Shown: positions 19,808-28,784 of the stretch, piece after piece | How positions within the stretch are numbered: the first letter of the stretch is position 1 | Layout of the letters: each line of letters opens with the position of its first letter | Assembly: GCA_017545665.1 (NCBI GenBank) | Contig: JAFWKQ010000116.1 | Coordinates: 101,535 to 165,534 of the forward strand | Direction of reading: 5' to 3' | Length of the DNA: 64,000 bases | DNA from: Atopobiaceae bacterium | GTDB taxonomy: Bacteria > Actinomycetota > Coriobacteriia > Coriobacteriales > Atopobiaceae | Notes under the pieces: generated by a model | Told to the model about the DNA's origin: nothing | Seen by the model: the letters and a program-made list of their open reading frames with translations, nothing else | Databases searched by the model: none | Position numbers and translations under genes: made by a program

Positions 19808-21094
19808 CTACTTTGAGGGCATCTCCGCTAAGGGATTGAGGTAAGTCTCTGCGGGCAGCGACTCATAGGCTATGCCCACCTCATCCAACACCGCGCAGAA
19901 CGCCTTACGGTATCGGTCGCTCGCGAAGGTCTGCGAAAAGCTGATGTGGAAGTATCCTGCCGTCTCACTCATAAGGATAAAGGCCGAGCCACCGCAGGGG
20001 TCGGCATTGAGGTAGCGTACGTCGACGACTTGGCCCTCGTAGCCAGGCGTCTTAAGACTGCCCACGTAGTCCACGTAAAAAGTGTCCTGCGGACGTGTTT
20101 GTGGCATCGAGAATATCTTGGTCTTGAGGAAGAAGAAGGGCATCTTTTTGCCCAAGTGGGTCATCATGTTGATGGAAGACGAGAGCAGCAACGCCATCTC
20201 CTCGCCCATCTGCTCCTTCATCGTTCCACGCAACTGCGCCGCAAGCTCAGTTGCAGACTTGGTTCGCGCATCTTCGGGCCTCACGGGCAAGAACACCGCC
20301 GCACTGCAGTTTTTGAAGGTCTTGTCTGCATGCAGGAACCTGCGCAACGAAATAGGCAGCACGTTCATTACCACGCCTTCGCTCGGATGATGCTCGCGCT
20401 CCACGGTTAGGGCAGCAAACGCGGATATCGCGGAGGCCGGCGAGCTTCCGCACGCCTTGCACCAGCCCAGCAGGTCCCCGGTGCGCACCTTAAGCGGCAG
20501 GCGGTGCATGGTGGGTCCTTGGTTGCCCTGCTCGTCCAGCTCGGGCAGGCGGAATCGCACCTCGCCTCCGGAAAGCTTCTTGAGCTCCTCGACGTCCGCA
20601 TCGGTCTTTGTGGCAAAGGCATCAAACTCCTCAGCCGGATCGTAGGGTACCGCCTCAGTTATGATTCCTTCGCTCGTATACTCCTTGCCATCCTTAAGGC
20701 AGAAATAGTGGTAGAGCGTCGCCTCGATAAGGCGGTTGAGGCCAAGCCCGTCGCAGAAGGCGTGATTCATGGCAAAGCGCACCGTACGGCCGGAGTAGGT
20801 AACGTCCACCATGTGATAGTTGGTGCCGGTTCCGCCCACAGTGCGAGCCTCATCGCATTCCGCAACAAGGAACGGCAAGTCGTTGCTGGCATAGTAGTAC
20901 AGGCCCTTTTTGCGCACGAACGTCTGACGGTAGTAGGGCAGGCGCTCCAACGCCTTGTCCACGGCGGCCTGCAGCATATCGCCACGCACGTCCTCGCTAA
21001 GGACGACCTCAACCACGAAGCAGCGGAGATCCATCTTCCCATAGCTGAATATGGCACCGCTCGCGTTCCATTCCTTTGCGGTAAAACTCGGCAT
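19808..21094 (-). CDS. HxxxD acyltransferase / condensation-domain-like protein (paralogue 2)
   Basis: A 428-residue protein starting at ATG 21094 with GAAAGGAC upstream. MNHAFCDGLGLNRL near residue 130 gives the HxxxD motif, and DTFYVDYVGSL is the counterpart of the second-half motif in its paralogue. Length and layout match a lone condensation-type acyltransferase. Both genes face left and form a pair with a hairpin between them, so they may act on related substrates or form a heterodimer. Nothing in the pair fixes the substrate. The truncated NRPS module 9 kb away could once have been a partner, but that is speculation. Confidence 0.75.
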   Translation of the reverse strand: MPSFTAKEWNASGAIFSYGKMDLRCFVVEVVLSEDVRGDMLQAAVDKALERLPYYRQTFVRKKGLYYYASNDLPFLVAECDEARTVGGTGTNYHMVDVTYSGRTVRFAMNHAFCDGLGLNRLIEATLYHYFCLKDGKEYTSEGIITEAVPYDPAEEFDAFATKTDADVEELKKLSGGEVRFRLPELDEQGNQGPTMHRLPLKVRTGDLLGWCKACGSSPASAISAFAALTVEREHHPSEGVVMNVLPISLRRFLHADKTFKNCSAAVFLPVRPEDARTKSATELAAQLRGTMKEQMGEEMALLLSSSINMMTHLGKKMPFFFLKTKIFSMPQTRPQDTFYVDYVGSLKTPGYEGQVVDVRYLNADPCGGSAFILMSETAGYFHISFSQTFASDRYRKAFCAVLDEVGIAYESLPAETYLNPLAEMPSK

Positions 21095-21170
21095 GTTTTA
21101 GTCCTTTCGATAGCAAACAAAGGGGAATATGCCTAATTATACATGGAACAGGGATCACGTCGGGCGGTTT

Positions 21171-21248
21171 GGCGTGGAACAGGGGGCGGGTTTTCCGTTC
21201 CACTTTCCTCGGAAAGTGGAACGGAAAACCCGCCCCCTGCTCCACGCC
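21171..21248. repeat. 78-bp near-perfect palindrome (family E)
   Basis: Two 38-base arms with a 2-base centre and a single mismatch. The left arm starts GGCGTGGAACAGGGGGCGGG and the right arm is its complement. It begins 76 bases upstream of an acyltransferase start and ends one base before the tenA stop codon. Related shorter elements with GGAACAGGGGAC or GGAACGGGGGAC occur at 26023, 28278 and 44932. It could act as a strong bidirectional terminator or extrude as a cruciform. Confidence 0.92.
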
Positions 21249-21249
21249 G

Positions 21250-21903
21250 CTACCTATAGAGCTCATCCCACAGTCTGTTCTCGTATGCCGCGCACGTTTG
21301 GAAAATCTCGCAGAGTTGTTTTGCCTCGCCATCCTGAATGCCAGCAGCCTGCGCATCAAGAACGTCTATCCATTGTTGGTTCGCTGCAACGTAATCGTCG
21401 CACGTGTAGGCCTCGAACCAACCCCTATAAGGCGAAGCCGCGATTTGCATAGGGTACTTCTCCATCATGCGTTGCCCAATATAGGCATAGACCCAAGAGC
21501 ATTGCAGCTGGGCGGTAAGGCCCGCGAGGACGCCCCCTTCCTCCACCTGTCTGCGCATATAGTCAATGTATTCAACTATCACGGAGCATTTGGGGCACTG
21601 GGCCACATCATCCTCCGTAATGCCAAGCGCTCTCATCTGCGGCACGTGCACCTGCGCCGTTTCTTTGTTGGTTTGCGCAATAACGAAACCGATGAACTCC
21701 TTGAGCGCCAAATCGTCTGCTCGCTCCCTTATGCGCTCAAGAATGTCTATGTAGTCCAGCAAGTACAGGTAGTCTTGAATCATGTAGTAGCGATAACGCC
21801 GCTCATCGAGGACCCCCGTGGCCATTTCGACGACAAAAGGCTTCTCTGCCGCCTGCGACCACAGCTCCCGCACGCTTTCGTGCAGCACCTTTGAAAGCCT
21901 CAC
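21250..21903 (-). CDS. tenA: TenA-family thiaminase II / aminopyrimidine aminohydrolase
   Basis: About 217 residues with the all-helical TenA fold. I choose GTG 21903 because AGGGAG sits seven bases upstream; an ATG at 21936 would overlap the preceding methyltransferase gene by 23 bases. Conserved features include FVVEMATGVLDERRYRYYMIQDYLYL, LQCSWVYAYIG with the catalytic Cys, and YENRLWDELY with the C-terminal Glu. TenA hydrolyses thiamine breakdown products such as aminomethyl- or formamidopyrimidine to HMP for salvage. It lies downstream of a methyltransferase and thiD in one leftward run, which supports a thiamine salvage role. Confidence 0.88.
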   Translation of the reverse strand: MRLSKVLHESVRELWSQAAEKPFVVEMATGVLDERRYRYYMIQDYLYLLDYIDILERIRERADDLALKEFIGFVIAQTNKETAQVHVPQMRALGITEDDVAQCPKCSVIVEYIDYMRRQVEEGGVLAGLTAQLQCSWVYAYIGQRMMEKYPMQIAASPYRGWFEAYTCDDYVAANQQWIDVLDAQAAGIQDGEAKQLCEIFQTCAAYENRLWDELYR

Positions 21904-21913
21904 GGTTGACTCC

Positions 21914-22618
21914 CTAGCATTCTGCGACGATGGCAACGTATCCCCCGCTCTTGTAGCCTTCCAAAACCTCTTCCGGCTCTTCGTTCGTATACAAGGGATT
22001 CTTTATCAGAGTCTGGTAATAGGACAAGTTCGCGAAGCCAAGATTCTCAAGAATGCCGATCTTCTCTTCCGTCGTGTGCCAAACCCCGCTGGCGGCAAGG
22101 GCCAACGGATAGGGAAGCTCGGGCATCGCGCCATCTAGGAACTCATGGTCGTAGGTGTTCAGACTCTTGCCAAGGAGGTACATGAAGCCAAACGCACTCT
22201 CCTTGGGAACGTCGAGCAATACGAGCCTGCCGCCTTCCTTTAGGGCGCGCTTGCACTTGTCGTAGGCGGGCCTGAGGTCGGCAATGTAGCTGGAGCTCCC
22301 GTTGAAGTAGATAATGTCGTACGTGCTGTCCGCCAGGTCAACGTCTTCTATCGTGCTGTAGCTTATGACCTTGATGCCGCGCTTCTGTGCGATTTTTCCC
22401 ATGTCCTCGGACGGCTCGATTCCCTCAAGGTTCGTACAGTCGATGTAGCTTTCGAAGAGGCCGCTGCCGCAACCCACCGATAGCAGCCTTTTTCCCTCGA
22501 TGTTTCCCAAAGCCTTTTGGAACAGCTTGAGCTCGCTTGCAAACAGGTTGTCGTTTTTCATGAACCATTCGTCGTACTGCGCCGCGTACCCATCAAACAT
22601 CACATTTTTTGCATTCAT
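21914..22618 (-). CDS. Class I SAM-dependent methyltransferase
   Basis: About 234 residues, started at ATG 22618 (MNAKNVMFDGYAAQYDEWF), which nearly touches the thiD stop (TAGCATG). LLSVGCGSGLFES is motif I for SAM binding, IEPSE the acidic loop after strand 2, and DIIYFNGSSSYI the strand 4 region. WFMKNDNLFASELKLF is typical of small UbiE-like methyltransferases. The substrate is unknown. Placement between thiD and tenA with minimal spacing suggests it is translated in the same unit, but thiamine salvage has no recognised methylation step, so its job there is open. Confidence 0.82.
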   Translation of the reverse strand: MNAKNVMFDGYAAQYDEWFMKNDNLFASELKLFQKALGNIEGKRLLSVGCGSGLFESYIDCTNLEGIEPSEDMGKIAQKRGIKVISYSTIEDVDLADSTYDIIYFNGSSSYIADLRPAYDKCKRALKEGGRLVLLDVPKESAFGFMYLLGKSLNTYDHEFLDGAMPELPYPLALAASGVWHTTEEKIGILENLGFANLSYYQTLIKNPLYTNEEPEEVLEGYKSGGYVAIVAEC

Positions 22619-22619
22619 G

Positions 22620-23417
22620 CTACCTTGTCTCCTCAAGAGCAAAATTGTGAGCCATGGGGCCAGAGCCCTTTCCCAAGTCGAGCATTGCCGCAAGAGCGCC
22701 GGAGAGATATGCCTTGGCCTTGTCTACCGATTCGGAAAGGCTGCACCCCTTTGCCAGGTTCGACGCGATGGCGCTCGAGAGAGTACATCCCGTTCCGTGG
22801 GTGTTGGGGTTGTCGATCCTCTTTCCCCTGAACCAAGTCGGCTGATCCACATCGGCGCCATACAGCACGTCGTTTGCATCGTTGACTCTGTGGCCACCCT
22901 TTACCAGCGCCGCACACCCGTAACGTTGGTAAGGAACCATCGCCGCCTTTTCCATGTCCATCTCTCCGCCGATTGCCATGTCGGCCAAAATCTCGGCTTC
23001 TGGAATATTGGGTGTGATTACCGTTGCGAGAGGCAGCAGCTTAGCCTTAAGAGTCTCGATCGCGCTCTCCTCTATGAGGCGCGCTCCACTCGTTGCCACC
23101 ATTACCGGATCGACCACGATGTTGGTCGCTCTGTATTGCGTCAACTTATTTGCGATGACCTCAATCAGCTCGGACGAGGACACCATTCCCACCTTTACCG
23201 CGTCGGGAAAGATGTCTTCAAACACTGCGTCCAGCTGCAAGCCAAGAAACTCGGGTGTTACGTCCTGTATGCCAGTTACGCCGGTGGTATTTCGGGCAGT
23301 GAGGGCCGTAACGGCGCTCATTGCGTATACCCCATTCATGGTCATCGTCTTGATGTCTGCCTGAATGCCGGCGCCTCCGCACGAATCCGATCCTGCGATA
23401 GTCAATGCCTTATTCAC
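22620..23417 (-). CDS. thiD: Hydroxymethylpyrimidine / phosphomethylpyrimidine kinase
   Basis: A 265-residue ribokinase-fold enzyme starting at GTG 23417 with GGGAGAAG upstream. ALTIAGSDSCGGAGIQADIKT binds HMP, DPVMVATSGARL lines the ATP site, and NTHGTGCTLSSAIAS holds the anion hole and catalytic Asp-equivalent region. It phosphorylates HMP to HMP-P and HMP-PP for thiamine synthesis. With tenA it makes a pyrimidine-salvage set. I saw no TPP riboswitch in the 80 bases upstream. Confidence 0.93.
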   Translation of the reverse strand: MNKALTIAGSDSCGGAGIQADIKTMTMNGVYAMSAVTALTARNTTGVTGIQDVTPEFLGLQLDAVFEDIFPDAVKVGMVSSSELIEVIANKLTQYRATNIVVDPVMVATSGARLIEESAIETLKAKLLPLATVITPNIPEAEILADMAIGGEMDMEKAAMVPYQRYGCAALVKGGHRVNDANDVLYGADVDQPTWFRGKRIDNPNTHGTGCTLSSAIASNLAKGCSLSESVDKAKAYLSGALAAMLDLGKGSGPMAHNFALEETR

Positions 23418-23498
23418 TATTCTTCTCCCTTCAACAAAGCATTCACCTTTTGTAGAGCGACAGAAAGTGGTGCCCCCGACCTGCCGCTTAAAACCTCT

Positions 23499-24077
23499 TT
23501 AGAACAGCCGCATCAGCTCCGCGAGGCTCCTTACGTAAACTTCGGCAGACTCTTCCAATCCCCGCTGGTCCGCCTCTCCGTTTTTGTCGTATATCCCCAC
23601 GGTGTGGTACCCCGCCTTGACAGCTGTTTGCAGCGCATACAGCGAGTCCTCGAACACGCAGACCTCCCGGTTTGCGAGTTCCAAATAAGTGGCGGCAACG
23701 TTGTATATCTGTGGCGAGTGCTTGCTCGAACCCACCTCGGCGTTTGTAAAGATCCTGCTTATGTACGCAATGAGTCCGTTTCTCTCCAACGCCGCTGTAA
23801 CTAGGTCGCGCGGGCTCGATGTTGCTGCCACCATTTTGACCCCCGCCTTATCCAACGCGACCAGCAGCTCCGTCGCCCCTTCTTTGGAACGCACTTCGTG
23901 GAGATAAAAGCTCCGCAGCATGCTTTTTAGGTCGCCCAATACCTCGTCCGGGGTGCTCTGGAGTCCGTAGGTTTCCTTTAGATACGACGCCCCTTGCTCC
24001 ATGCTCATGGAAAAGAGGGTCTCTCCAAGTCCCACCTGTGGCTCGACGCCTCGTGTTGCAAGGTATCCACGTAGGAC
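23499..24077 (-). pseudogene. HAD-family phosphatase missing its N-terminal catalytic motif
   Basis: Homology to small HAD phosphatases starts abruptly at VLRGYLATRGVEP and continues through the cap (LFSMSMEQGASYLKETYG), motif II region VAATSSPRDLV, GSSKHSP and motif IV CVFEDSLYAL to a normal end. The first 30 or so residues with the DxDGT nucleophile are absent. Upstream sequence in this frame is non-homologous because it overlaps the end of the MBL gene in another frame. The fragment was therefore joined to its neighbour by a deletion at about 24060-24080 and should be inactive. Confidence 0.8.
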
Positions 24078-25063
24078 CTTACGTACTTGATGGCCTCCCC
24101 AAGGCCTCCGTCCTCGCCGCCCATGGCCACGTCGTAGAGCGGGGCCATGCGGTTCCAAAAGCTTCGTGCCTTTTCCGCCTCGTTCGAGGCGCCGAACACA
24201 GGCACCACCGCAGCGAGCCTCTCCGTTCGTGCACGGAGCTCAGTGTCGTCGCTCTCGTCGTAACCATCGTAGGGAGCGCTGGGATCATGCGGTTTCTGCC
24301 GCTTGAAGCCAACGCAGACCTCGTCGGTGTGCGAGAAGACAAAGTCCAGGTCGTCGGACCAACCCGTATGGCCAGTTATCACCTTTGGGGCATTGTTCCG
24401 CTCTCGCAGCAGCCGCTCAAGCCGGCCAAGCGACTCCACAGCCAACCCGTTGTCCTCCGCAAGGCCGTTAATGAAGCTATACCCTCCATCCGGACCAAGC
24501 CAGATGGTGTCTCCCGTGAAGAGGTATGCGTCATCCACCAGGTAGACCATATGGCCCCACGTATGACCCGGCACGAGGATGGCCTCAACCTTTATGTCCC
24601 CGATCCAAAAGACATCGCCATCGTCGAGCAGGACCTTCTCGTTGTCAATGGTAACCTGCGGTAGCGTATAGAGGCCAAATATCACCTTGCGCTTGGCCTC
24701 ACCTGTTAGATAGCGGTCCTCTATGCGTCCGATATAGAGCGTGGCCGCATCCAGCAAATGGGACCCGTCGCGCTCAAGCGCACCCACGTGATCTGTATCC
24801 TGGTGAGTGATGAGCACATGTGTGATTGTCGCGGGGTCAACGTCGAGCCAGGCCATCTTCTCGGCCAGACGTTCGTAGTTGTAGCCAGCATCGATCATAA
24901 TGGTGGTGCCGTTGCGCGTGTAGAAGAAGATGTTGGCAATCCACTCCCGCACGCATGCCACGTGCTCGTCGATCCAACCGGTGTTCAGCGGCTTGAAAAC
25001 CTCTTTGCCACGATATCCTAGCGACATGACCTTCTTCTGAAACTGCGATGCTTTACGTGACAT
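24005..25063 (-). CDS. MBL-fold metallohydrolase carrying a methyltransferase N-terminal stub
   Basis: A 352-codon gene started at ATG 25063 (MSRKASQFQ), with GGAGGGAAGG six bases upstream. The metallo-beta-lactamase domain is complete: ITHQDTDHVGAL (HxHxDH), VPGHTWGHMV, LFTGDT and ITGHTGWS. Near residue 305 the sequence changes to FWNRMAPLYDVAMGG and YVRSYV, the start of a SAM methyltransferase, and then runs out of frame into the HAD remnant. The MBL part may still work as a hydrolase of unknown thioester or phosphoester; the C-terminal tail is a deletion product. Confidence 0.8.
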   Translation of the reverse strand: MSRKASQFQKKVMSLGYRGKEVFKPLNTGWIDEHVACVREWIANIFFYTRNGTTIMIDAGYNYERLAEKMAWLDVDPATITHVLITHQDTDHVGALERDGSHLLDAATLYIGRIEDRYLTGEAKRKVIFGLYTLPQVTIDNEKVLLDDGDVFWIGDIKVEAILVPGHTWGHMVYLVDDAYLFTGDTIWLGPDGGYSFINGLAEDNGLAVESLGRLERLLRERNNAPKVITGHTGWSDDLDFVFSHTDEVCVGFKRQKPHDPSAPYDGYDESDDTELRARTERLAAVVPVFGASNEAEKARSFWNRMAPLYDVAMGGEDGGLGEAIKYVRSYVDTLQHEASSHRWDLERPSFP

Positions 25064-25125
25064 TACCTTCCCTCCACTGGTCTTCCCATCATGCATAGGC
25101 CTCGAAGCCAAGGCTCAGAATCAAC

Positions 25126-25145
25126 GTTAGTTAACTTATGCTAAC
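25126..25145. promoter_or_regulatory. GTTAG / CTAAC inverted repeat upstream of divergent genes
   Basis: GTTAG and CTAAC flank a 10-base AT-rich core, with a further GTTAG at 25154. The site sits between the leftward MBL gene and the rightward methyltransferase remnant. Similar half sites occur upstream of enolase (30531-30550), so one regulator may bind both. This is a motif observation only. Confidence 0.4.
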
Positions 25146-25186
25146 ATAATAAAGTTAGTGAATGCCAACTCTAAAGGAGTTCACCC

Positions 25187-25996
25187 ATGCAAGACAAGAC
25201 CTTCGATGGGGTTGCAGACACGCTCTACATCCCACTCGCGGCGCGCGTGCATACCTAGAAGCGGTTCCCTGAGTTCTTCTTCGACCTCAAGTCGCTCGAG
25301 CTCGAGGGAGCCATTCCAGGCGACGGCATCCAAAGGGGTTCGAGCGAATACACCATGATTGCGTCAGCCGCCCGCTACCACAACCTCGACCAGATGGCCC
25401 ACGCCTACATCGACAAGCACCCTGCCTGTAACATCGTGAACGTAGGATGCGGCTTGGAGACCATGTTTTGGCGCGTGGGGCCCGATGCCCCGGATGCGCG
25501 GTTCTACGAAATGGATCTCCCCGAGGTCATCGAGACACGCCGACGCATCCTCGGCGCGCCCGAGCGCAACGAACTCATAGCGGGCGACGCGTTCGACCTA
25601 TCTTGGTCGAGTGACATAGACGTCTCGATGCCTACCCTCATTGTCGTCTCGGGTGTCTTCCAATACTTCCACAATGCCGACGTGCTCGGCTTCATTGCGG
25701 ACGCCAAGAAGACCTTTGTCAACGCAGAGCTCATCTTCGATGCCACCAACACCAAGGGCCTCGAGTACACCAACAGATACGTGAAGAAGACGGGCAACGC
25801 ATCTGCCCTCATGCACTGTGCGATCGACGACCCGACGGCGTTCGCCCGCGAGGCAGGCTGCGAACTGATCGAGATGCGCCCCTTCTATGCCGATGCCCGC
25901 CGCATTCTAAAGGAGAAAGTCGGACTATACGCCAAGATAGCCATGGCAGTTACCGACCGAAGCGGTCGGGCATTCTTGCTGCACATGAGACTCTAA
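25187..25996 (+). pseudogene. LCM/PpmS-type O-methyltransferase with an in-frame amber codon
   Basis: From ATG 25187 (AAAGGAG upstream) the frame reads MQDKTFDGVADTLY and so on, meets TAG at 25256-25258, then continues in the same frame with KRFPEFFFD to a normal stop at 25996. The whole chain of about 270 residues matches leucine carboxyl methyltransferase-like enzymes (IVNVGCGLETMFWRV; ARFYEMDLPEVIETRR). A single base change explains the stop. Internal initiation at 25355 would lose the N-terminal helices but keep the SAM site. It resembles the second half of the fused methyltransferase at 38968-40401. Confidence 0.78.
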
Positions 25997-26022
25997 TGCA
26001 GCATTCCACTGGAACTAGCTGA

Positions 26023-26041
26023 ACAGGGGACGTTTTCCGTA
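26023..26041. repeat. Half element of family E
   Basis: GAACAGGGGACGTTTTCCG follows the methyltransferase remnant and matches one arm of the palindrome at 21171-21248, with its complement largely lost. Confidence 0.55.
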
Positions 26042-26077
26042 CGACCCCTGCCAACCCGCGATGCACCCGATGGGGAT

Positions 26078-28030
26078 CTAAATGTCCAAGGCGGCGTGGT
26101 AGCCCCAGTACACGGCATTGGTGATGGTGCCCACGCGCGCTGCGTCGCCAATCACGCGCACGAACGGGGCGGCATCCTGCAACGCCTCGACCGTCGCCGT
26201 GCGAGAGCGCTGGCCCAACGCACAGACAACCGTGGTACCGGAGACGAGGACCTCGTCCTCCCCCACCTTGCACGTAACGCCATCCTCACCAACCAAGAGC
26301 GCCTGATGTCCCAACCGCACGTCGACACCCAGCTGTTCGATCTGCGCCATGAGCAGGGGGCGATGCCGCACGTTGGCATCGGGCGCCAAGGCGTCGCGCA
26401 TCTCCACGAGGCTCACGTGCTTGCCCTCCTGGGCTAGGTGCACGGCGCATTCGCAGCCGGCAAGGCCACCGCCCAAAACCACCACATCGTTAGCGACCTC
26501 ATCGGCATGCCGGTAGTACTCGTTGACCACGATGACGTTTGTCCCGTCCAGCCCAGGGATGGGCGGCACGAGCGGCTCCGACCCCACGGCCACGATGAGC
26601 GCGTCGGCACCAAGCTCTTCCACGAGCTCGGGCGTGGCCTCGGTGGAAAGGCGGATGTCCACGCCCGCCGCGCGACAAAAGCGCTCGTAGGTACCTGTGA
26701 GCTCGAACATCTCGTGCTTGAAGGGCAGCGCCTGCTCGCTCTTGAGGATGCCTCCGAGCTCGTCCTCCTTCTCGAGCAGCACCACATCGTGCCCCCTGCG
26801 GGCCGCCGTCCACGCTGCGTAGAGCCCGCCAGGACCACCGCCTGCCACCACGACCTTGCGACGACGCTCGGGTGCCACGGGCACGACCTCGTCGCCCTCC
26901 AACTCGCGGCCGATGATGGGATTGACGGTGCAGCGTCGCGTGCTTGTTGCAGCACGCTCGGCCATGCAAGTGAAGCAGCGCAGGCACCGGACGATGTCCT
27001 CGGTACGGTTCTCCACCACCTTGCGCGGCAGATAGGGGTCGGCAAGCAGCGCGCGTCCCATGTAGACCACGTCCGCCTTGCCGCTGGCGATGATCTCCTC
27101 CATCTGCGCGGGATCGTTGAGTCCGCCGATGGTTGCCACGGGCACGCTCACGCGCCTCTTTATCTCGGCGGCTAGAAAGACGTTACGCCCATGCTCCTCG
27201 AACATGGAGGGATGCGTGATGCCAAAGGTCTTTTGATAGGTGCCGGCGCTCACATGCAGCAGGTCGATGTAGGGCTCGAGCTGCTGGGCGATGCGCGCGC
27301 CCTCCTCCACGTCGTAGCCGCCCTCGCAGAACTCGGCACCGCTCAGGCGAAACTCAATCGGGAAGAACGGTCCCACCGCCTCGCGCACCGCCGTAAGCAC
27401 GCGAATGGCAAAGCGGCAGCGGTTCTCCAAGCTACCGCCATATTCGTCGGTGCGATGGTTGAACAGCGGCGAGAGGAACTGGTTGATGAGCCATCCGTGT
27501 CCCCCATGAATCATGAGCATCTCGAAGCCAGCACGCTTGGCAAGGCCTGCCACGTGCCCATAGGAGGCAACGATGTCATCGATCATCTCGTGCGTGAGCG
27601 CGCGCACGGGCACGCCGTCGGCACGCATGCCGTCGCAGGGACCCCACTGCGCGAGGCCATGCTGCTTGGACTTGTCGGTCATATAGGTACCCGCGAACTG
27701 CCCCGAGTGAGAGAGCTCAAGCGACGGGATGGCCCCATGTCTGCGGATGGCGTCCGCCGTATAGGTTGCGCAAGCGAGCGAGTTGAGGATGCTCTCGTCC
27801 AAATGGTAGGCGTGGCTCCCGTCAGTTCCAGGATGCACCATGAGCTCGGACACCGTGACTGCCGCCGCACCACCCTTGCCACGAAGCTCGTAGAACGCCG
27901 TGGACTTTGGCCCTATGCAGCCATCGTTGGCAATGTCGGTGCCACCCATGGGCGCCGAGAACATGCGGTTGCGGAAGGTGGTTCGGCCCAGCGTAATGGG
28001 ACTGCTTAGATGCGGATACTGTCTCTCCAT
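26078..28030 (-). CDS. FMN/FAD/4Fe-4S NADH:flavin oxidoreductase (2,4-dienoyl-CoA reductase / enoate reductase type)
   Basis: A 650-residue protein. The first 370 residues form an old yellow enzyme barrel (PITLGRTTFRNRMFSAPM; LSHSGQFAG; MIHGGHGWLINQFLSPL with the active-site His pair). A 4Fe-4S motif follows (CLRCFTC, then Cys 12 residues later). The C-terminal part has two dinucleotide folds (VVVAGGGPGGLYAAWTA for FAD; VVLGGGLAGCECAVHLA for NAD). The architecture is that of FadH, enoate reductase and bile-acid or steroid ene-reductases. It should pass electrons from NAD(P)H through FAD, the cluster and FMN to a C=C bond. Substrate unknown. It appears to be a lone gene. Confidence 0.9.
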   Translation of the reverse strand: MERQYPHLSSPITLGRTTFRNRMFSAPMGGTDIANDGCIGPKSTAFYELRGKGGAAAVTVSELMVHPGTDGSHAYHLDESILNSLACATYTADAIRRHGAIPSLELSHSGQFAGTYMTDKSKQHGLAQWGPCDGMRADGVPVRALTHEMIDDIVASYGHVAGLAKRAGFEMLMIHGGHGWLINQFLSPLFNHRTDEYGGSLENRCRFAIRVLTAVREAVGPFFPIEFRLSGAEFCEGGYDVEEGARIAQQLEPYIDLLHVSAGTYQKTFGITHPSMFEEHGRNVFLAAEIKRRVSVPVATIGGLNDPAQMEEIIASGKADVVYMGRALLADPYLPRKVVENRTEDIVRCLRCFTCMAERAATSTRRCTVNPIIGRELEGDEVVPVAPERRRKVVVAGGGPGGLYAAWTAARRGHDVVLLEKEDELGGILKSEQALPFKHEMFELTGTYERFCRAAGVDIRLSTEATPELVEELGADALIVAVGSEPLVPPIPGLDGTNVIVVNEYYRHADEVANDVVVLGGGLAGCECAVHLAQEGKHVSLVEMRDALAPDANVRHRPLLMAQIEQLGVDVRLGHQALLVGEDGVTCKVGEDEVLVSGTTVVCALGQRSRTATVEALQDAAPFVRVIGDAARVGTITNAVYWGYHAALDI

Positions 28031-28067
28031 GGTCTTTCTCTCCCCTTTGTATCAATTGTCATAGCGT

Positions 28068-28274
28068 ATGCATCTAGGGTACACCACACAAGCGGCTGGA
28101 ACTGTCCACGTATCGGTGTATGTCTGCAACGAGGGCGTCGAGCAAGGTGCCAGGGACAGGTTGCTCGAGAATGTATGCAGCATGATGAAGAACCTCAAGA
28201 TCGCGGCTCAGCAGGCGCTGGACGCGCTCGACGTACCCAGGTCGGAGCAGGTGCGCTATATCGCGATGCTGTAG
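28068..28274 (+). pseudogene. Short remnant of an unidentified coding region
   Basis: A 68-codon frame with protein-like composition (VHVSVYVCNEGVEQG; IAAQQALDALDVP) but no ribosome binding site; its left part overlaps the promoter region of the flavoenzyme. It reads like the C-terminus of a larger lost gene. No family recognised. Confidence 0.25.
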
Positions 28275-28784
28275 CCACGTGGAACAGGGGACTTACTACG
28301 TAGACGTGCCGGCATTCATCCCGTCCAAGGATCCTCGCGTGAATTCCCCCGCCACGAGCGGGAGCATGCAGAGCGAGAGCTAGCGAACCGGCTTCCCTTC
28401 CCGAAGTCCTTCGGAGACGTTCCCCTCGCACAGAACATAGGCGCACGGAATGCCGTATCCGCAGAGCAGAGTAGCTTGTAAAGGACAACATGGCGCCTAT
28501 AGGTTTTGCTTGGCTTTAGGACAAACTGGCCTCGGCATAACAGGCCAAGGCCTACGACCGGAAGACAAAAATGCGTGTATATCACATCGAGGAGTACTAG
28601 GCCGACAACACGTGGAGCAACGACTCAGCCACGGAGGCGTATCTTCTCCTAACGGTCCAATGGGTATGCCCTGATGGGCGAGCTCTTCGAGAGGTTCGAG
28701 CAACACAACAACCCATATCGCAAAAGTGGCACAAAGGGAACGGAGTCCCTTCATGCCACTCCAAAGCCATTCTCGCGGTTCGTG
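28275..28784. other. Intergenic stretch without a convincing gene
   Basis: About 500 bases. It starts with a family E half element (28278-28294, GTGGAACAGGGGAC). Short frames around 28565-28780 (VYHIEEY, then ELFERFEQHNNPY in another frame) could be remnants of a decayed gene, but nothing is firm. Confidence 0.5.

Noticed and set aside
22620..23498. TPP riboswitch upstream of thiD
   Set aside because: The conserved CTGAGA and ACCTGA blocks are not present in the short gap before thiD.
25256..25258. Amber recoding (pyrrolysine or suppressor)
   Set aside because: TAG ends many intact genes here, such as the diguanylate cyclase and the Cof phosphatase, so the amber codons in two genes are more simply mutations.
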